64,000 bases of DNA from Paracentrotus lividus. Its lineage: Eukaryota; Echinodermata; Echinoidea; Camarodonta; Echinidae. The stretch lies in contig CALNVZ010002974.1 of the NCBI GenBank assembly GCA_940671915.1, forward strand, positions 44,857,694 to 44,921,693, written 5' to 3'. Both the position numbers and the translations under genes were made by a program. Below the pieces are notes generated by a model. The model was not told the DNA's origin, made no database searches, and was given only the letters and a program-made list of their open reading frames with translations. Positions 1-11,114 of this stretch are shown here, in pieces (within the stretch, counting starts at the first letter, position 1; each line of letters opens with the position of its first letter).

Positions 1-116
1 TTTTTATTTTCCGAACCGTTTACAAATTAATTACTACTAATAAGCCTTGAACGTGCACTAATATATCCTTGTTTGGTTCATTTAAATTAGATATCAAGTT
101 GTCGCTATCAGTAATA

Positions 117-176
117 CTAGCCGAGTGGTATGAGGAACAGACTCTCATCCAGAGGACTTGATTTCGACTCCCAATA
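117..176 (+). repeat. tRNA-like SINE head or tRNA relic
   Basis: The segment has an A-box-like TAGCCGAGTGGT near 119 and a B-box-like GATTTCGACTCCC near 162, spaced as in a tRNA. It is followed by an A-run and a T-run instead of a discriminator and CCA-type end. The stems do not pair well enough for a working tRNA. A tRNA-derived SINE fragment is the likeliest reading. Confidence 0.4.
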
Positions 177-427
177 ATTAAAAAAAAAATTTTTTTTTTA
201 GATGCTTTAAATGGATAGATCTTACATGAATAAATAAGATCCATCCATAAAACCGATAGTTCAGAGACGAATTTTGATCCAAAATATTATTTTCATTTTG
301 TACACCCATTACACCCATTAGGAGAGAAATAAGTGACATTGATGGTCCATGTATTGGGAAACGATATGAGATGATTAGTCCTAGATAAACATCTAAAAAG
401 ACCAAAGTGGTCTTTCCTGCGACAGCC

Positions 428-451
428 CCCCCCCCCAAAAAAAAAAAAAAT
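428..451 (+). repeat. C(n)A(n) homopolymer pair
   Basis: A run of about 13 C is followed directly by about 14 A. The same arrangement recurs in this window near 5554 and 63579, and as T(n)G(n) near 9139 and 52526. Confidence 0.85.
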
Positions 452-480
452 AAATAAAATAAAATATATATATATAAACA

Positions 481-1003
481 AAAGTATATTTCAGGACAGA
501 GTTTGAGATCTGACCCTAGACAGTCTAACCTTCTCGTCTCTTCAGGAACCTTTTAGGGGCCCTGGCGGGGGCCGCAGGAAAGTTGCACGGAAACCGTATT
601 GCAAGAGGCCTGTCAATATTTTATTTGGAAGACTTACTGAAAAACACGGGCGGAGCCCGTTTGGCTACCGGCAGAACCCCGCTCGGGTCCCATTGGTGAC
701 TCCACGGGTTTTCTACGGCCTACCGGGTTGAGAAAAACGCCGGGAAAATCGAGTGCACACTCTCGATCTTCCCGGCTCCCCTACATTTAAAGCATAACTA
801 CTGGAGAATGTTCCGATGTGCACATAAAATCGTAAGGGAGTCGGCCGGGAACCGCACGTAAAGGTTAAAGTGTCTTTTCCTGCTCACCGGACGGACCCCG
901 GAATAGAAGGTTTTGGGGAAAGGAGGTATGACACAATAGTGGTCTCTATCCAAGTCGCTCTGAGGGTAAATCGCGTGCGAAAAAAATTTGGAACCGCACT
1001 GTA
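481..1003. other. GC-richer upstream segment of unknown nature
   Basis: Base composition changes sharply compared with the flanks: many GGG/CCC words and CpGs, no long open frame and no protein similarity I recognise. It ends just upstream of the TATA box at 1011, so it may be a promoter-proximal CpG-rich region. An old retroelement remnant is the alternative. Confidence 0.4.
739..776. repeat. 15-bp-stem hairpin
   Basis: GCCGGGAAAATCGAG and CTCGATCTTCCCGGC form a stem with one mismatch around an 8-base loop. It lies inside the GC-rich segment about 270 bp upstream of the TATA box. Its function is unknown. Confidence 0.75.
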
Positions 1004-1010
1004 GAGAAAT

Positions 1011-1018
1011 TATAAAAA
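1011..1018 (+). promoter_or_regulatory. TATA box of the small secreted peptide gene
   Basis: TATAAAAA lies 93 bp upstream of the ATG at 1104. Initiation about 30 bp downstream would give a 5' UTR of about 60 bases. No other canonical TATA box sits near the start codon. Confidence 0.5.
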
Positions 1019-1103
1019 CGACTGATCCCCCTTTGCCTTACGGGTCCCCGCCACGAACTGTAATCGCCCCATTAATGAGGAATTATCTTTGTTTAGACTA
1101 AAA

Positions 1104-2980
1104 ATGGCTTTCAAGATGATACTTGCTATTTGCCTGTTGGTTGGTTTGGTGGACGAACTCGAAGCAACCCCTATAGCTGACCAATCCGACATCGCTATCA
1201 ACGATCTATCGCAGGTCCAGGAAACGTGTAAGTTATTCATTATTTTGAAAACTCTAATGAGTATTACCGATTGGAAAAAAAAAACAATTGAAATATGGCT
1301 CTTATTTGGTTCCTTGAAGACTTTCGGTGCTACCAAAGTAAAATCAACCGTTTAGTAAAATGGAAGTAACCGACATATATATCCAATTCTTGTCGCTTGA
1401 TTTAACAGATTAAACTTTCAATGATTTCATGTAATCACCGGTGTAGGTCTCTACTGGTATAGATACTAACTTGGGATGTATATTATAGCTCCCTACCCCA
1501 AGTAAAACAAAAAAAAAATAATAATAATGCTGTTCTTATATAATTTTATTGAGAGAATGTTTGTTTGTTTATTTCCCCAGCCATTTCTGGATCAAATTTA
1601 CCCAAATAAGCAGTAAATATATTCAATCCAAGGGGAGGGGTCGCCCCCTAAAACCCAAGCATTTAGGACAAATAAGAATAAAACGAGTAAAAAGTGGTAG
1701 AGTGGATCTGCACCTAACCTGATTACTCTCTCATTCCTCCCACCTAGAAAGTGGATTTCGAAATACAAGTATATTTTCGCGAAAAGTTGCCATAAAGGGG
1801 AAGTCCGGACCCAAAATAAGTTGCTTCTATCAAAAGCAGAAAAATTAGGGGGGAAAAAAAAAATCAAAAAAGGTTTGAAGAAAATCGGACTTTAAAATGC
1901 AAAAACAAATCTAATTGCTATACCAAATTGGCAACACAATCGCAAAGCTGTGATGTCACAGTTGCACTACTTGCCATATATATGTTCTATATTGTTTTAT
2001 CATAGATTTTTACCTTATTTGTCAATAGAGTTTTCCACATAACTTCCCCTAAGTTTAATTGATGGAAATATGTTATCATGGTCATTGAATCTATATGCAT
2101 TGTCATAAAATGAGAAATTGTAACGAAATTTCAAAAGAAAAGTGATATTTTTCATAAATTTCAACATTCTTGAATATCTTCTTTTTATACTGAAAACCTA
2201 CTTAAAACATTAGTTTTTTTTATATTTATAGATGGGATTCTGATTTTACAGTATTTGTATAGATGCAATATCTATATAACTTTGGGCCAAGTTATTAGGA
2301 AAACAGTTCCTTAACAAATAAACTGAAAATCTATGATAAAACAATAAAGAACATAGTATAGTATATATGGCAAGAAAGGGCAACTAAGACATCACAGCTT
2401 TGTGATTGTGTTGCCAATTTGGTATAGCGATCAGATTTTTTTTTGCATTTTAAAGAAATTCATAACTTTCTTATTACGACTGTAGTCCGATTTTCATCAA
2501 ACTTTTTTAAAATCTGTTTTTCTAATTTTTCTGTTTTTAATAAAAGCAAATTATTGTGGGTCCGGACTTCCCCTTTAAATTAATAGTGATTTTTGTATTT
2601 AAATGGGGAAGAGGATCTCATCTATATGCGTGAATAATAATGAAGCTTGAGTGAACAAGGGCCACTTTTACAAAGGTAGTCATAAGTAGCTCCGGCATGA
2701 GTGATATTGAGTATTACAAAATATACATGTATTAAAAAAAAATGATGAGTAAGGGTTATATTATTAATGAAACTGAACTGACACACAGTCAGTTTATTAT
2801 TAAACGCATGCAATTTCTCCATTACCTTGAGAGTTTACCTTTTATTCCATCCGTTCATATAAAAAAGTAAAAATTTCTTTTTTTTGTATAATAACTTTCC
2901 TTTCAGCATGCGAAATGAACAATTTTTCTGGACAGTGCTTTTGTGATGGCCTTCCGGCAAACGAGAGTGAATGCGCATAA
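1104..2980 (+). CDS. Two-exon gene: 65-residue secreted peptide with four cysteines
   Basis: Join 1104..1227 and 2907..2980. Exon 1 encodes a typical signal peptide (MAFKMILAICLLVGLV...EA) and an acidic, Asp/Ser-rich spacer ending ..SQVQET. It stops in phase 1 at a good donor (T|gtaagt). Exon 2 starts after a pyrimidine-rich tract and CAG, and in the matching phase gives a serine and then CEMNNFSGQCFCDGLPANES, Cys, Ala and TAA. All four mature-region cysteines are in the last 23 residues with spacing C-x8-C-x1-C-x9-C. A TATA box lies 93 bp upstream. I recognise no family. The G-Q-C-F-C-D stretch faintly recalls the core of thyroglobulin type-1 repeats, but it is too short to assign. The 1.7-kb intron contains an inverted-repeat element. 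Seen: frame, splice signals and signal peptide. Inferred: that it is one expressed gene. A host-defence or signalling peptide would be a guess. Confidence 0.55.
1796..2574. mobile_element. MITE-like element with long inverted arms (AGGGGAAGTCC ends)
   Basis: The ends are AGGGGAAGTCCGGACC and its inverse, followed inward by about 150 bp of imperfect inverted repeat that includes a GCTATACCAAATTGGCAACA segment on each arm. The right flank is TTAA and the left flank ATAA, suggesting a slightly decayed TTAA target site of the piggyBac or Kolobok type. It has no coding capacity and lies in the intron of the small peptide gene. A related, left-truncated copy lies at 7288-7974. Confidence 0.7.
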
Positions 2981-3264
2981 AAGGTAGGCCTAAATCCTTA
3001 ATCATCACTGTTAGGCCAATATTGTGTGTAAAAACAACATTTTTAGCCATTTTCGTACAATGAGTCCGTACGAAAATGGTCCTTTTTTTTTCTCTCTTCT
3101 TTTTTTTGCACCCTGCATGGACTTTCGAAAATGTGTGATATTTGAGCTTAAAGTGATCGAACCGCATTTTCCACTAATACTGCCAAACATGGGGGGATAT
3201 TCTTTTTCTCTTTTTTAAAGGTTTTGACCCCGGGAAGGGATGTAGTAAAAGTTTGAGTTCATCA

Positions 3265-3423
3265 GGGCCCCGTAACACAAAGGTTTGCAATCAATTGCTA
3301 AATGGCAACAGCCAATCACGATCTTTGTTACATGCGCATTTCGTTCAATAGACAGACCAGCAGCCAATCAGAATAACTCTTTCGAATTTGCAATTGATCG
3401 CAAACCTTAGTGTTACGGGGCCC
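3265..3423. mobile_element. Short palindromic MITE
   Basis: GGGCCCCGTAACAC at the left and its inverse at the right bound a 159-bp segment. The arms continue as AAGGTTTGC..ATCAATTGC and its inverse. It is non-coding. Confidence 0.7.
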
Positions 3424-3864
3424 AGGGCCACTGCGGTGTGAAAATTGGGATAAAAACCTTGCTGAAATAAAGACTGGAGCAAAGTTATGTTGCTGGAGCA
3501 AAAATTAAATATTTCACCTTTACAACGTACAAACAGTGTTTTATTTATAAATTGTTAATTATATGCATTTTATTTCGAAGAATGTATTTTACAGATCAAA
3601 TCAATAATGCGTGCATACATATGAAATTATGGCAGAATCTCTAGCCTCTATGTTAATTTTAATTGCAACATATTAGACCAGTAACTGTTTACTAACATAT
3701 TCAAATTTTAGCATACTTTTTTTGGCACCGGTTAAAAGTTATTCATAACAACACAATAAAGAATGAACTATATACACTGTTCGTATAAAGTGTGGAATAT
3801 TTTTTTCTGCTCAAGCGACTATTTTTTGCTCCGTTATTAATTTCTTGAATGTGTTCACCGCTTT

Positions 3865-4665
3865 CACTTTCTGGGGGGTATATCTTGGACGTTCCCTCAA
3901 CCCTTCCCGGGGATTTCTTCAAAAAAGTTGTTCACCCCGGAAGATTGTCAATTTTCGTCATTTTTTCTATTCTTTGGGCCCTTTTTTGTTCACGCGACCC
4001 AACCCCTCAGTCCTTACCACAGGAAACACGTCTGAGTGGAGATTTGTTATTGTTCTTTAAATTAAATGTAGATTTAATGTTACAGGCTCGAATCTTTTGT
4101 CTAGGGGGAGGATCAAAATTTATTTTGATTGGGGTTCAACATTCATGTTTATTCATTTTACACCATGGAAATTTCTTATCTTTTCCTAAATTGTATTGTA
4201 AAATCTCAACACCATAAATCAAATAAAAATACTATCAATAATGACTATTCACAGCCTTGTCCTCAAGGCTAAACAAAATTTAAAGGGAAAAGATGATATT
4301 TAAGGGTGAAAGGTGGTTTTTCATTCTTTTGTTTCAGCATATAGATGGAATAATATTTCGAATTCTTACCAATCTCGTTTTGTACTTCAACCCCTCCTTA
4401 GCAAAAGACCTAAGCCTGTCCCCAGAAATATAGATTTACTTAAAGAACAATATAAAACAGTACACCTCAGTCGCGTTTCGTGGGAGTAGGACTGAGGGGT
4501 GCTTGATCCGGGAAAATAAAAAGGGGCCCCAACATGAGAAAAAATGACACAATTGGGCATCACGGGGGTTGACAAAACTTTTTTGGAAAAAGGTCCACGT
4601 GAAGGGTTGGGAGATGTCCAAGATGTATGCCAGGGTCCCAAAAAGTAAAAGCAGGGACAAACATA
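3865..4665. mobile_element. Foldback element with ~230-bp inverted arms
   Basis: Positions about 3865-4095 reappear inverted and imperfect at about 4425-4650. Shared landmarks are ATCTTGGACNTNCC, CTCAACCCTTC, AAAAAAGTT, CATTTTTTCT, CCCCTCAGTCCT and ATTGTTCTTTAA. The spacer is about 330 bp. Apparent open frames on each arm are mirror products of the repeat, not genes. Confidence 0.7.
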
Positions 4666-5559
4666 TTCAAGAAATTAGAGTCAGAGCCAATCATGTCGCT
4701 ATAGCGGCAAAAATATTCCACCTTTATGACGGACAGTGTACAATAAATTTGTTGAATTTTGAATTTGAATTTATTTTTAACAACACAACAACTTTATATA
4801 ATGGGGATACAGGTACAGAATAAATTGACATGGATCAATATCATAATACAAAGTGTTGCAGATATAAATTGGTAGATACAAAGGTATAGTTGTTTAGGAA
4901 CCAGAAGGTAGCACATGTGCTAGTGGACCTGGCCCGTATATGTATTGTTTTGGCAAGATAGCTTTATTATGTACAAATGAATCTAAAACTACTTTTCTAA
5001 AGTTTATAGGCTAGATGATTATTAGATGCGATACCATATATTAACAAACAAGTCAAACAATGATTACAATAGCTTATTTAGCAGTAAATAACTCGACAGG
5101 AGATTACGAAATGAATTCTTGCTTTTTTTTCTGTTATATATATCTGGTAAGCATATTCCATAATTTTCCCACAATGTATCGAGAATTGGCCCTGTGTTGT
5201 CTACACTTAGGCATATACAATTTTTTATTTCTTTCCCTCTTGTGGAATAATTGTGCTCTATGAACATAGTTTGCATACATAGTCGTTGCTATGCCGGGCA
5301 AGCCTCAAGTGACATTCAGGTTGTCAGGACCTTTGTTAAAGAAGTATGCATAAATTTAAATATGTTAGTAAAATGGTTTATTTTAAATGGGTGTATTTTT
5401 ATTTTACAGGTTTTTCTGTGGGCTGCTACTGTTAATTTCATTCCATAACTATGTTGTGTTCTTTTGTTTTTCTGAATGAAAGTTATCTTCTCATTTGTAG
5501 AAGGATAAATGGCCAGAGCGTCATTTCTGAAACAAAGGGAAGTTGAAAGATATGCCCCC

Positions 5560-5670
5560 CCCAAAAAAAAATAATAATAAATAAATAAATAAAAAATAAA
5601 TAATAGATAAATAAAATAAATAAATAATAATGATTATGATAATTGAAATTAGTTAAAAAATAAATAAACA
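5560..5670. repeat. (AAAT)n-type low-complexity tract
   Basis: A C-run and A-run is followed by about 100 bp of TAAATAAATAA-type simple repeats. It is non-coding. Confidence 0.85.
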
Positions 5671-5954
5671 AATAAATAACTGAAATACATTTTTGGGGAA
5701 AAAGGTTTATTCGTTTAAAAAAAATAATAATAATAAAAATGTTTCTCATTTCTCCCCAAAAATGTTTATAGGCTTCGTTTATACTCCTTACAAAGAAAGT
5801 AACAATGGGCATAATAGGTTCTGATACAAGGCTAGATGAGAATGACAGCGCACAGAGAAACAAGATTTCTTTGTGCCGTTGCTACAGAGGATGTGCTCCC
5901 AAAATCTGAGGTCATTATTATCTAGCAAAATATAATTTTGTGAGAAAAATTCAC

Positions 5955-6340
5955 TTATGGTGGTATCTCACTTCGCGGAAATTACTTTGAGACGGATTTG
6001 GGACTACTTTGAGACGGTTTGGAGACGGTTTTGAAAATTATCGCGGAGAAGTCTCCGAGACTTCTCCTCAGTCCTCGCGACGTTTCATGAGTCGCCAGAA
6101 TCGCGGAAACTACTTTGGACGGATTTGGGACTACTTCGAGACGGTTTTGAAACGGCTTTGTGACAGTTTTGAAAATTGTCGCGGAGACGTCACAGAGACG
6201 TGAAATAAAGTCTATTAAAAGTCTCTGCGACGGGGAAAAAAAAGTATCGGAGGCGTCTCTAATACTCTTTATCTGTCGCGAAGACGATATTTTCTTTTCC
6301 GTCGCGGAGACGTCTCTGCAAGTGAGATACCACCATTACT
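5955..6340. mobile_element. MITE, GGTGGTATCTCACTT family, copy 1
   Basis: GGTGGTATCTCACTTCGCGG at the left and AAGTGAGATACCACC at the right form terminal inverted repeats. The interior is made of diverged GAGACGGTTTTG and GTCTCCGCGAC words in both orientations. A second family member is at 39,371-39,580. Two open frames of about 64-77 codons inside are repeat artefacts. Confidence 0.75.
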
Positions 6341-7017
6341 GCAATAAATTAGAATACATTCACATAAGAAATAATAAATTGATAAATCGGTGAAATAAAG
6401 TCTATTAAACGTCTTTGTCATACAGGACCTAATCCTCCATGACAACAGAACAAAGAAGAAAAAAATCTCCTCTGGGTGTTCTTATCTGGCCATATAACTG
6501 GTAGCCTACCTTATGGCAATTATTTCTTTGCAAGATGTGTAAAAGAAAACGTGTAAACACTTTTAGAGAAATAGAAAACATTCATGGTGCATTTCACTGA
6601 TAATCCCCACCTCTCAAAATGTAATATTTGTGGCCTTTGTTATTTTGTCTTATCTTTTGTTTCAGAAATGTTCGGAACTGGACATCTATAGCTTTCATGA
6701 ATGAAAAGAAACAGGTTTTCCCTTCAGAGTATACAAAAATTGTCGACACCTCTAGGTGACGATTGAAATATAGCAATATACATATTAAAAGGCTTGCAGA
6801 TGAAAAATGCAAGCATTTCAGTTATGTACCAATGTTTGTGTGGGATTGTATATTAATTATGAATATCATCATGTATAGTCCTGATTTAGCGCATCCATGG
6901 AAACTTTTTCCTCGCCATTACTGAATGGAATCTCTGTGAGCTGTGCGTCGGATGCTATTGCTAGGATACATGCAGAGGGGGATGGTTGCTTTCCTTCTTG
7001 CAAGCCATTGTACACTG

Positions 7018-7200
7018 TTAGAAAAAAAATTAACAAGTTGTTTAAAATCTCAAACAACTGCATGTTAACCGGTGAATCGCACAGCGCTGTTTAAAAATCA
7101 AACAACCTGTAGTTGTTTAAAACTTTAACACTCTTGTTGTTTACAAGTTTAAATAACCTGTTGTTTAATGGTTGTTTAAAATATCAACAGAACTGTTAAA
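7018..7200. repeat. Diverged TGTTTAAA/CAAACAAC repeat cluster
   Basis: TTGTTTAAAA and TCAAACAAC words recur at irregular 20-40 bp spacing. It is low-copy and non-coding. Confidence 0.55.
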
Positions 7201-7237
7201 CGCTTCTCTCAAAAAAAAATAAAAAACGCTCGAAGTT

Positions 7238-7282
7238 TGGTTAACGCGGCCAGGTATCGAACTCACGATCTTTCGATTATAA
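7238..7282 (-). repeat. tRNA-like B-box fragment
   Basis: Read on the minus strand, AGATCGTGAGTTCGATACC resembles the anticodon-arm to T-arm part of a tRNA, as left by tRNA-derived SINEs. The A-box half is not recognisable. Confidence 0.25.
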
Positions 7283-7287
7283 TAAAA

Positions 7288-7974
7288 AAAGTTTGAAGAA
7301 AATCTTTACGATGCCCAAAAAATTGATCGCTATACCAAATTGGCAACACTGTCACAAAGCTGTGATGTCACAGGAGCACAACTTTATATGCATTTTCTAT
7401 ATGGTTTTACGATAAATTTTCACTTTATTTGTTAAGAAACTGTTTCCTCATAAACTTTGGCCAAGATATATTGATGGCAACATGTTATTGCATCTATACA
7501 TGTCTTGTAAAATCAGCACCCCATCTAGAAATAAAAAAAACAAACAAAAAAAAACAGAGATTTTAAGTAGGTTTTCAGTATAGAAATAAAATATTCATAA
7601 ATGTTGAATTTCATGAAAAATATCACTTTTCTTTTGAAATGTCGTTACAATTCTCATTTTATGAAAACACATAGATGCAATAACAAATTTCCATCAATAT
7701 ATCTTAGCCAAAGTTGTGAGGAATTCAGTTTTTTATCAAATGAAGTGAAAACTATCATAAAACAATACAGAAAATGCATAGCAAGTTGTGCCCCTATGAC
7801 ATCACAGGTGTTGCCAATTTGGTATAGCGATCATGTTTTTGGCATCATAAAGATATTCATAACTTACTATTATTAGTCCGATTTTCTTCAAACTTGTTTT
7901 AATCTGTTTTTCTAATTTTTCTGCTTCTTATAAAAGCAACTTATTTTGGGTCCAGAGTCCAGACCTTCCCTTTA
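7288..7974. mobile_element. Left-truncated relative of the element at 1796
   Basis: It shares AGTTTGAAGAAAATC, GCTATACCAAATTGGCAACA and TGTGATGTCACA with the element at 1796-2574, again in inverted arrangement, and ends GGTCCAGACCTTCCCTTTAA. The left terminal AGGGGAAGTCC is missing, so this copy is truncated or rearranged. Confidence 0.65.
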
Positions 7975-8450
7975 ATGCGCTTCAAGGTCATGAATACATT
8001 GTGACGTAAGATGTGTTACTTTTCAAAAATAATAATGTCTTTATAAGACCTCGAATTGATCACAACAGGATACAAATGCGAAAATTAATTGTATAACTTT
8101 CCATGATTTAAAAATACGTACTAAAAGTTTTCCCCATTTTCAATGACAATCCACAGAAATTGACCTTCTACTTGGACCTCTGCACTATGGACCAATCCAA
8201 CATTAACAGGGTCCTGCCTTCAGGTTGAACTCTTCTAGATCTTCATGGGCACAAGGGTACTGGAAACACACAGTAGCGGACGCAGACCGGAGTCACACAT
8301 TGAACTTACCGGGCCCATGCGTAAACATAATAGAGCCGCTTTTGTCCCCAGACAATTGGGCCCCCGAAATGCATTCAATTCGATTTTTTTTTAGATCCGC
8401 GCCTGTCACACATATATCCCTGGGATATAGCGATAGACCTGGGCCCGTAT

Positions 8451-8903
8451 TCCATAAATGTTGGACTTAAGCATGAAACTTAAGCATTAAAAAAAAAACT
8501 TTTTGCTAAAATTAAATTTTGTTTTAATTTAAGAATTTTGTCTAGGCCTATTTTTGACAGTTAAGTATAAATTTTTAGATTTGGGCTACGTCAAAAGTCT
8601 TAAATGGAGTTGCGCCTACAAAGGCGCACATAAGAAAAGAGAATTTTATCCTAACTTTAAGCCTACTACCTAGTGGCTTGACTTGGATGTTGGATTATAT
8701 GGCAAGCTCATTCGAGACCACAAATTAAAAATGACAATATTACTAAAAGTCAGACTTTTACCTAATGCTTTCTGAGCTCAGACAAAGTGCTTAACATGTT
8801 TGGAATAAAGGCTAAGATTTTTTTTTTCCTGCACAAAATCTTAGATAAATACTTAGACTTAGACAAATCGCTTAAGACAGTATAGTTTATGGAATACGGG
8901 CCC
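8451..8903. mobile_element. MITE with GGGCCCGTATTCCATAAA ends
   Basis: An 18-bp perfect terminal inverted repeat (GGGCCCGTATTCCATAAA) bounds 453 bp of non-coding DNA rich in CTTAAGC and CTTAGAC words. The ends resemble those of the elements at 15,523 and 18,021 (CCCGTATTCACAAAGG and GGCCCGAATTCACAAAGG), so they may form one superfamily. Confidence 0.75.
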
Positions 8904-9138
8904 TGGTCCAACTTTGATCACAGGACTCTGCTCTTCTTCTTTTTATCATTATCATAATTGTTATTTAGTTCATATATATTATTTGAGTTAATAGTAAATA
9001 CTCATAGAAACTGTTGAATGAATATAGATATAAATGTAATGTATTATTATTAATATTATTACCCGTAATAGCCCAGTATTAAGCAAAGGAATTTTAAACC
9101 ACTAAGTGTTGGACAAGGTATTAAAGCAATATTTTTTC

Positions 9139-9171
9139 CTTTTTTTTTTTTTTTTTTTTTTTGGGGGGGGG
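9139..9171. repeat. T(n)G(n) homopolymer pair
   Basis: A T-run of more than 20 is followed directly by about 10 G. Confidence 0.9.
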
Positions 9172-9483
9172 GGTATCACTAGCTGTTGGTGTATAGTATA
9201 GACTCGGCCTGTTTTATGTTCAGTATTTCCTCATAAATAGTAGGTTATTAGTCCACAAGGATTTTGTATTCACCGATACAAAGAACATAAAACGTTTTTT
9301 GATTAATTTTACATATTTCAAAAATAAAGTCAGACGGAGAAAATCATAACGTTTTCTTCATTGACATTGAAAATGCATTACTTCTTATATTCATCAATAA
9401 TTCAAATCTTATAAAGGTGATTCAGTGCACGAAACATAATACACAGTATGTCTGTCCGTTTGTTGACTTTAATGATGTCAGAG

Positions 9484-9630
9484 CAGTGGCGGATCCAGGC
9501 GGGGCGCAGGAGACCTTGAAAACCACTCATCGACTATGTTAAAACTGGAAAATTTTCGGTTGCGTCCCCTATTTTTACAAATTCTTGGGATGCACCCCCC
9601 TTGTATTTTTTAATCCTGGATCCGCCACTG
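9484..9630. mobile_element. Short hAT-like MITE, CAGTGGCGGATCCAGG ends
   Basis: CAGTGGCGGATCCAGG at the left pairs with CCTGGATCCGCCACTG at the right. TCAGAG immediately flanks both sides as a direct repeat. The CAG..CTG ends and sequence are hAT-like, although the visible target duplication is 6 bp rather than 8. Confidence 0.75.
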
Positions 9631-10529
9631 TCAGAGTATTCGCGAATCGTGACTTCTCCAGCCGTCTCATTTTCTACAGGTCTCGGAGACGTCTCGGCAA
9701 CGCCTATCAAATTAAGCTACCCATTTTAGACGTCAGTGAAGATGCAAAAGTGTAAATCGTTGCAAACGGACCATATGCAAAGAAACTTTCAATTTATCAA
9801 AATCCCTTGATTAATATAATAAAAATAGGATATAAGCAAAGTTTGTTTCATTTTTTTTTTTTAGTTCTGGCTATGAGGGACCGGTTACCCAACCTCAATC
9901 ATGCAGTGAATGAATTTGCTCCCACCACTTCACCCTCCCCAGTTCTTGTGTAGCGAGGCCAGTTCATGTGCAGTTTTGCCCCCCCCCCCCCTCCCAGCGA
10001 CAGATCCATGACTTGAAAATACAGTGGACGTATACAACAAATATGAAAACACGGGGGTGCAATGGACAATTTTATTTAAATTCATTAACATGTATGCTCA
10101 ACGTGAAATTCTCAAAACTAGATGGGCATATGTGCCCCGTGCTCCAATGCCTGGTTTCGCCACTGCTCCCCTCACCCTTCAGAATAATATATTTTCCTTC
10201 CTTTTTCTGAAGCATTTATTACTAACGGAATAACTATCAGGTTCTTGTCACAAGTCAGTCAAACTTTTTCTTTTTTTTTTTTTTTTAGGAATTGCAGCAT
10301 TTACACTTTACGGCGGTACTTTTGCAGCTCCACAGACAGTCACATCACAACAACTTGCTTGCGACTAGGAAAAGTCTTTTAAAAAATTGAACATAAATTA
10401 TTGTAGTTTCCGCAACCCCTGGAGGAACGTCATAGCAGCGAAGAAATGTCTTATTAGAGATGAAGAGAGAAAAAACAGATGCTGGATAAGAGAAACGGGA
10501 GTTTGCTCCATGGCATCAGTATATCTAGA

Positions 10530-10577
10530 GAGAATTAAAGAGAGAAGAGAGATGAGAGAGAGAGAGAGAGAGAGAGA

Positions 10578-10615
<38 letters not shown>

Positions 10616-10680
10616 GAGAGAGAGAGAGAGAGGGGAGGCGGAAGGGCAGGGAGAAAGCGGAGGGGGGGAGATCGAGGGGG
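10530..10680. repeat. (GA)n microsatellite
   Basis: About 100 bp of AGAGAG with minor interruptions grades into G-rich purine sequence. Long open frames across it on both strands are low-complexity artefacts. Confidence 0.9.
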
Positions 10681-11038
10681 AACAATAATAATTTATGCTT
10701 CCATAAATCATGGGGCAAATGGGGGGGGGATGCTTTTAAAAGGCCACTAATACCTCGGTCAAAAGGAGTGAAACGCACAATAAAATTATTACATAATGGA
10801 ACAAAAGGAAAGGACTTCGGTGGCTACGCACCCTTTGTTTGGTGACTGGAAAGCTTCAGCTACATAAAACTAAAACGAAGTAGGGTGCGGTTGTGTGTGA
10901 AAACTCCAATACCGCCAATTGACATCCCTTGTATTAAACGCGGAATGCAAATGGTGGAGGCTATGTTTACGTCTAATCATTAATATGATTAATTTTCTTT
11001 CAACCTGCTCATGATTTGTGATAATTGGGTAGAAGACA

Positions 11039-11114
11039 ATGACTGCCCTCAGCTATTTCAGTCTGCTGTCCCTGGTGGGGTCGCTGATATTTGAGGTTAA
11101 CGTGTTTGCACAAG
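11039..11114 (+). CDS. Exon 1: signal peptide
   Basis: ATG followed by TALSYFSLLSLVGSLIF..VFAQ is a hydrophobic secretion signal with a plausible cleavage site at VFA|Q. The exon ends in phase 1 at G|gtaaga, matching the phase-1 acceptors of all downstream HYR exons. This signal peptide is the reason for choosing the start. Confidence 0.7.

Larger units (their letters stand above)
2981..11038. other. Intergenic region rich in repeats
   Basis: I see no convincing gene in this stretch. It contains inverted-repeat elements (3265, 3845, 5955, 7288, 8451, 9484), A/T-rich microsatellites near 5560-5670, a TGTTTAAA/CAAAC repeat near 7018-7200 and a GA-repeat near 10,550. Short open frames here are repeat-derived or low complexity. 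Confidence 0.6.

Noticed and set aside
1010..1336. Minus-strand 108-codon frame opposite the secreted peptide exon
   Set aside because: It is antisense to a signal-peptide exon with proper splice signals and has no recognisable domain.
10387..10845. Open frames of 152 (+) and 126 (-) codons
   Set aside because: They are driven by the GA microsatellite, giving Arg-Glu or Ser-Leu low-complexity protein on opposite strands.
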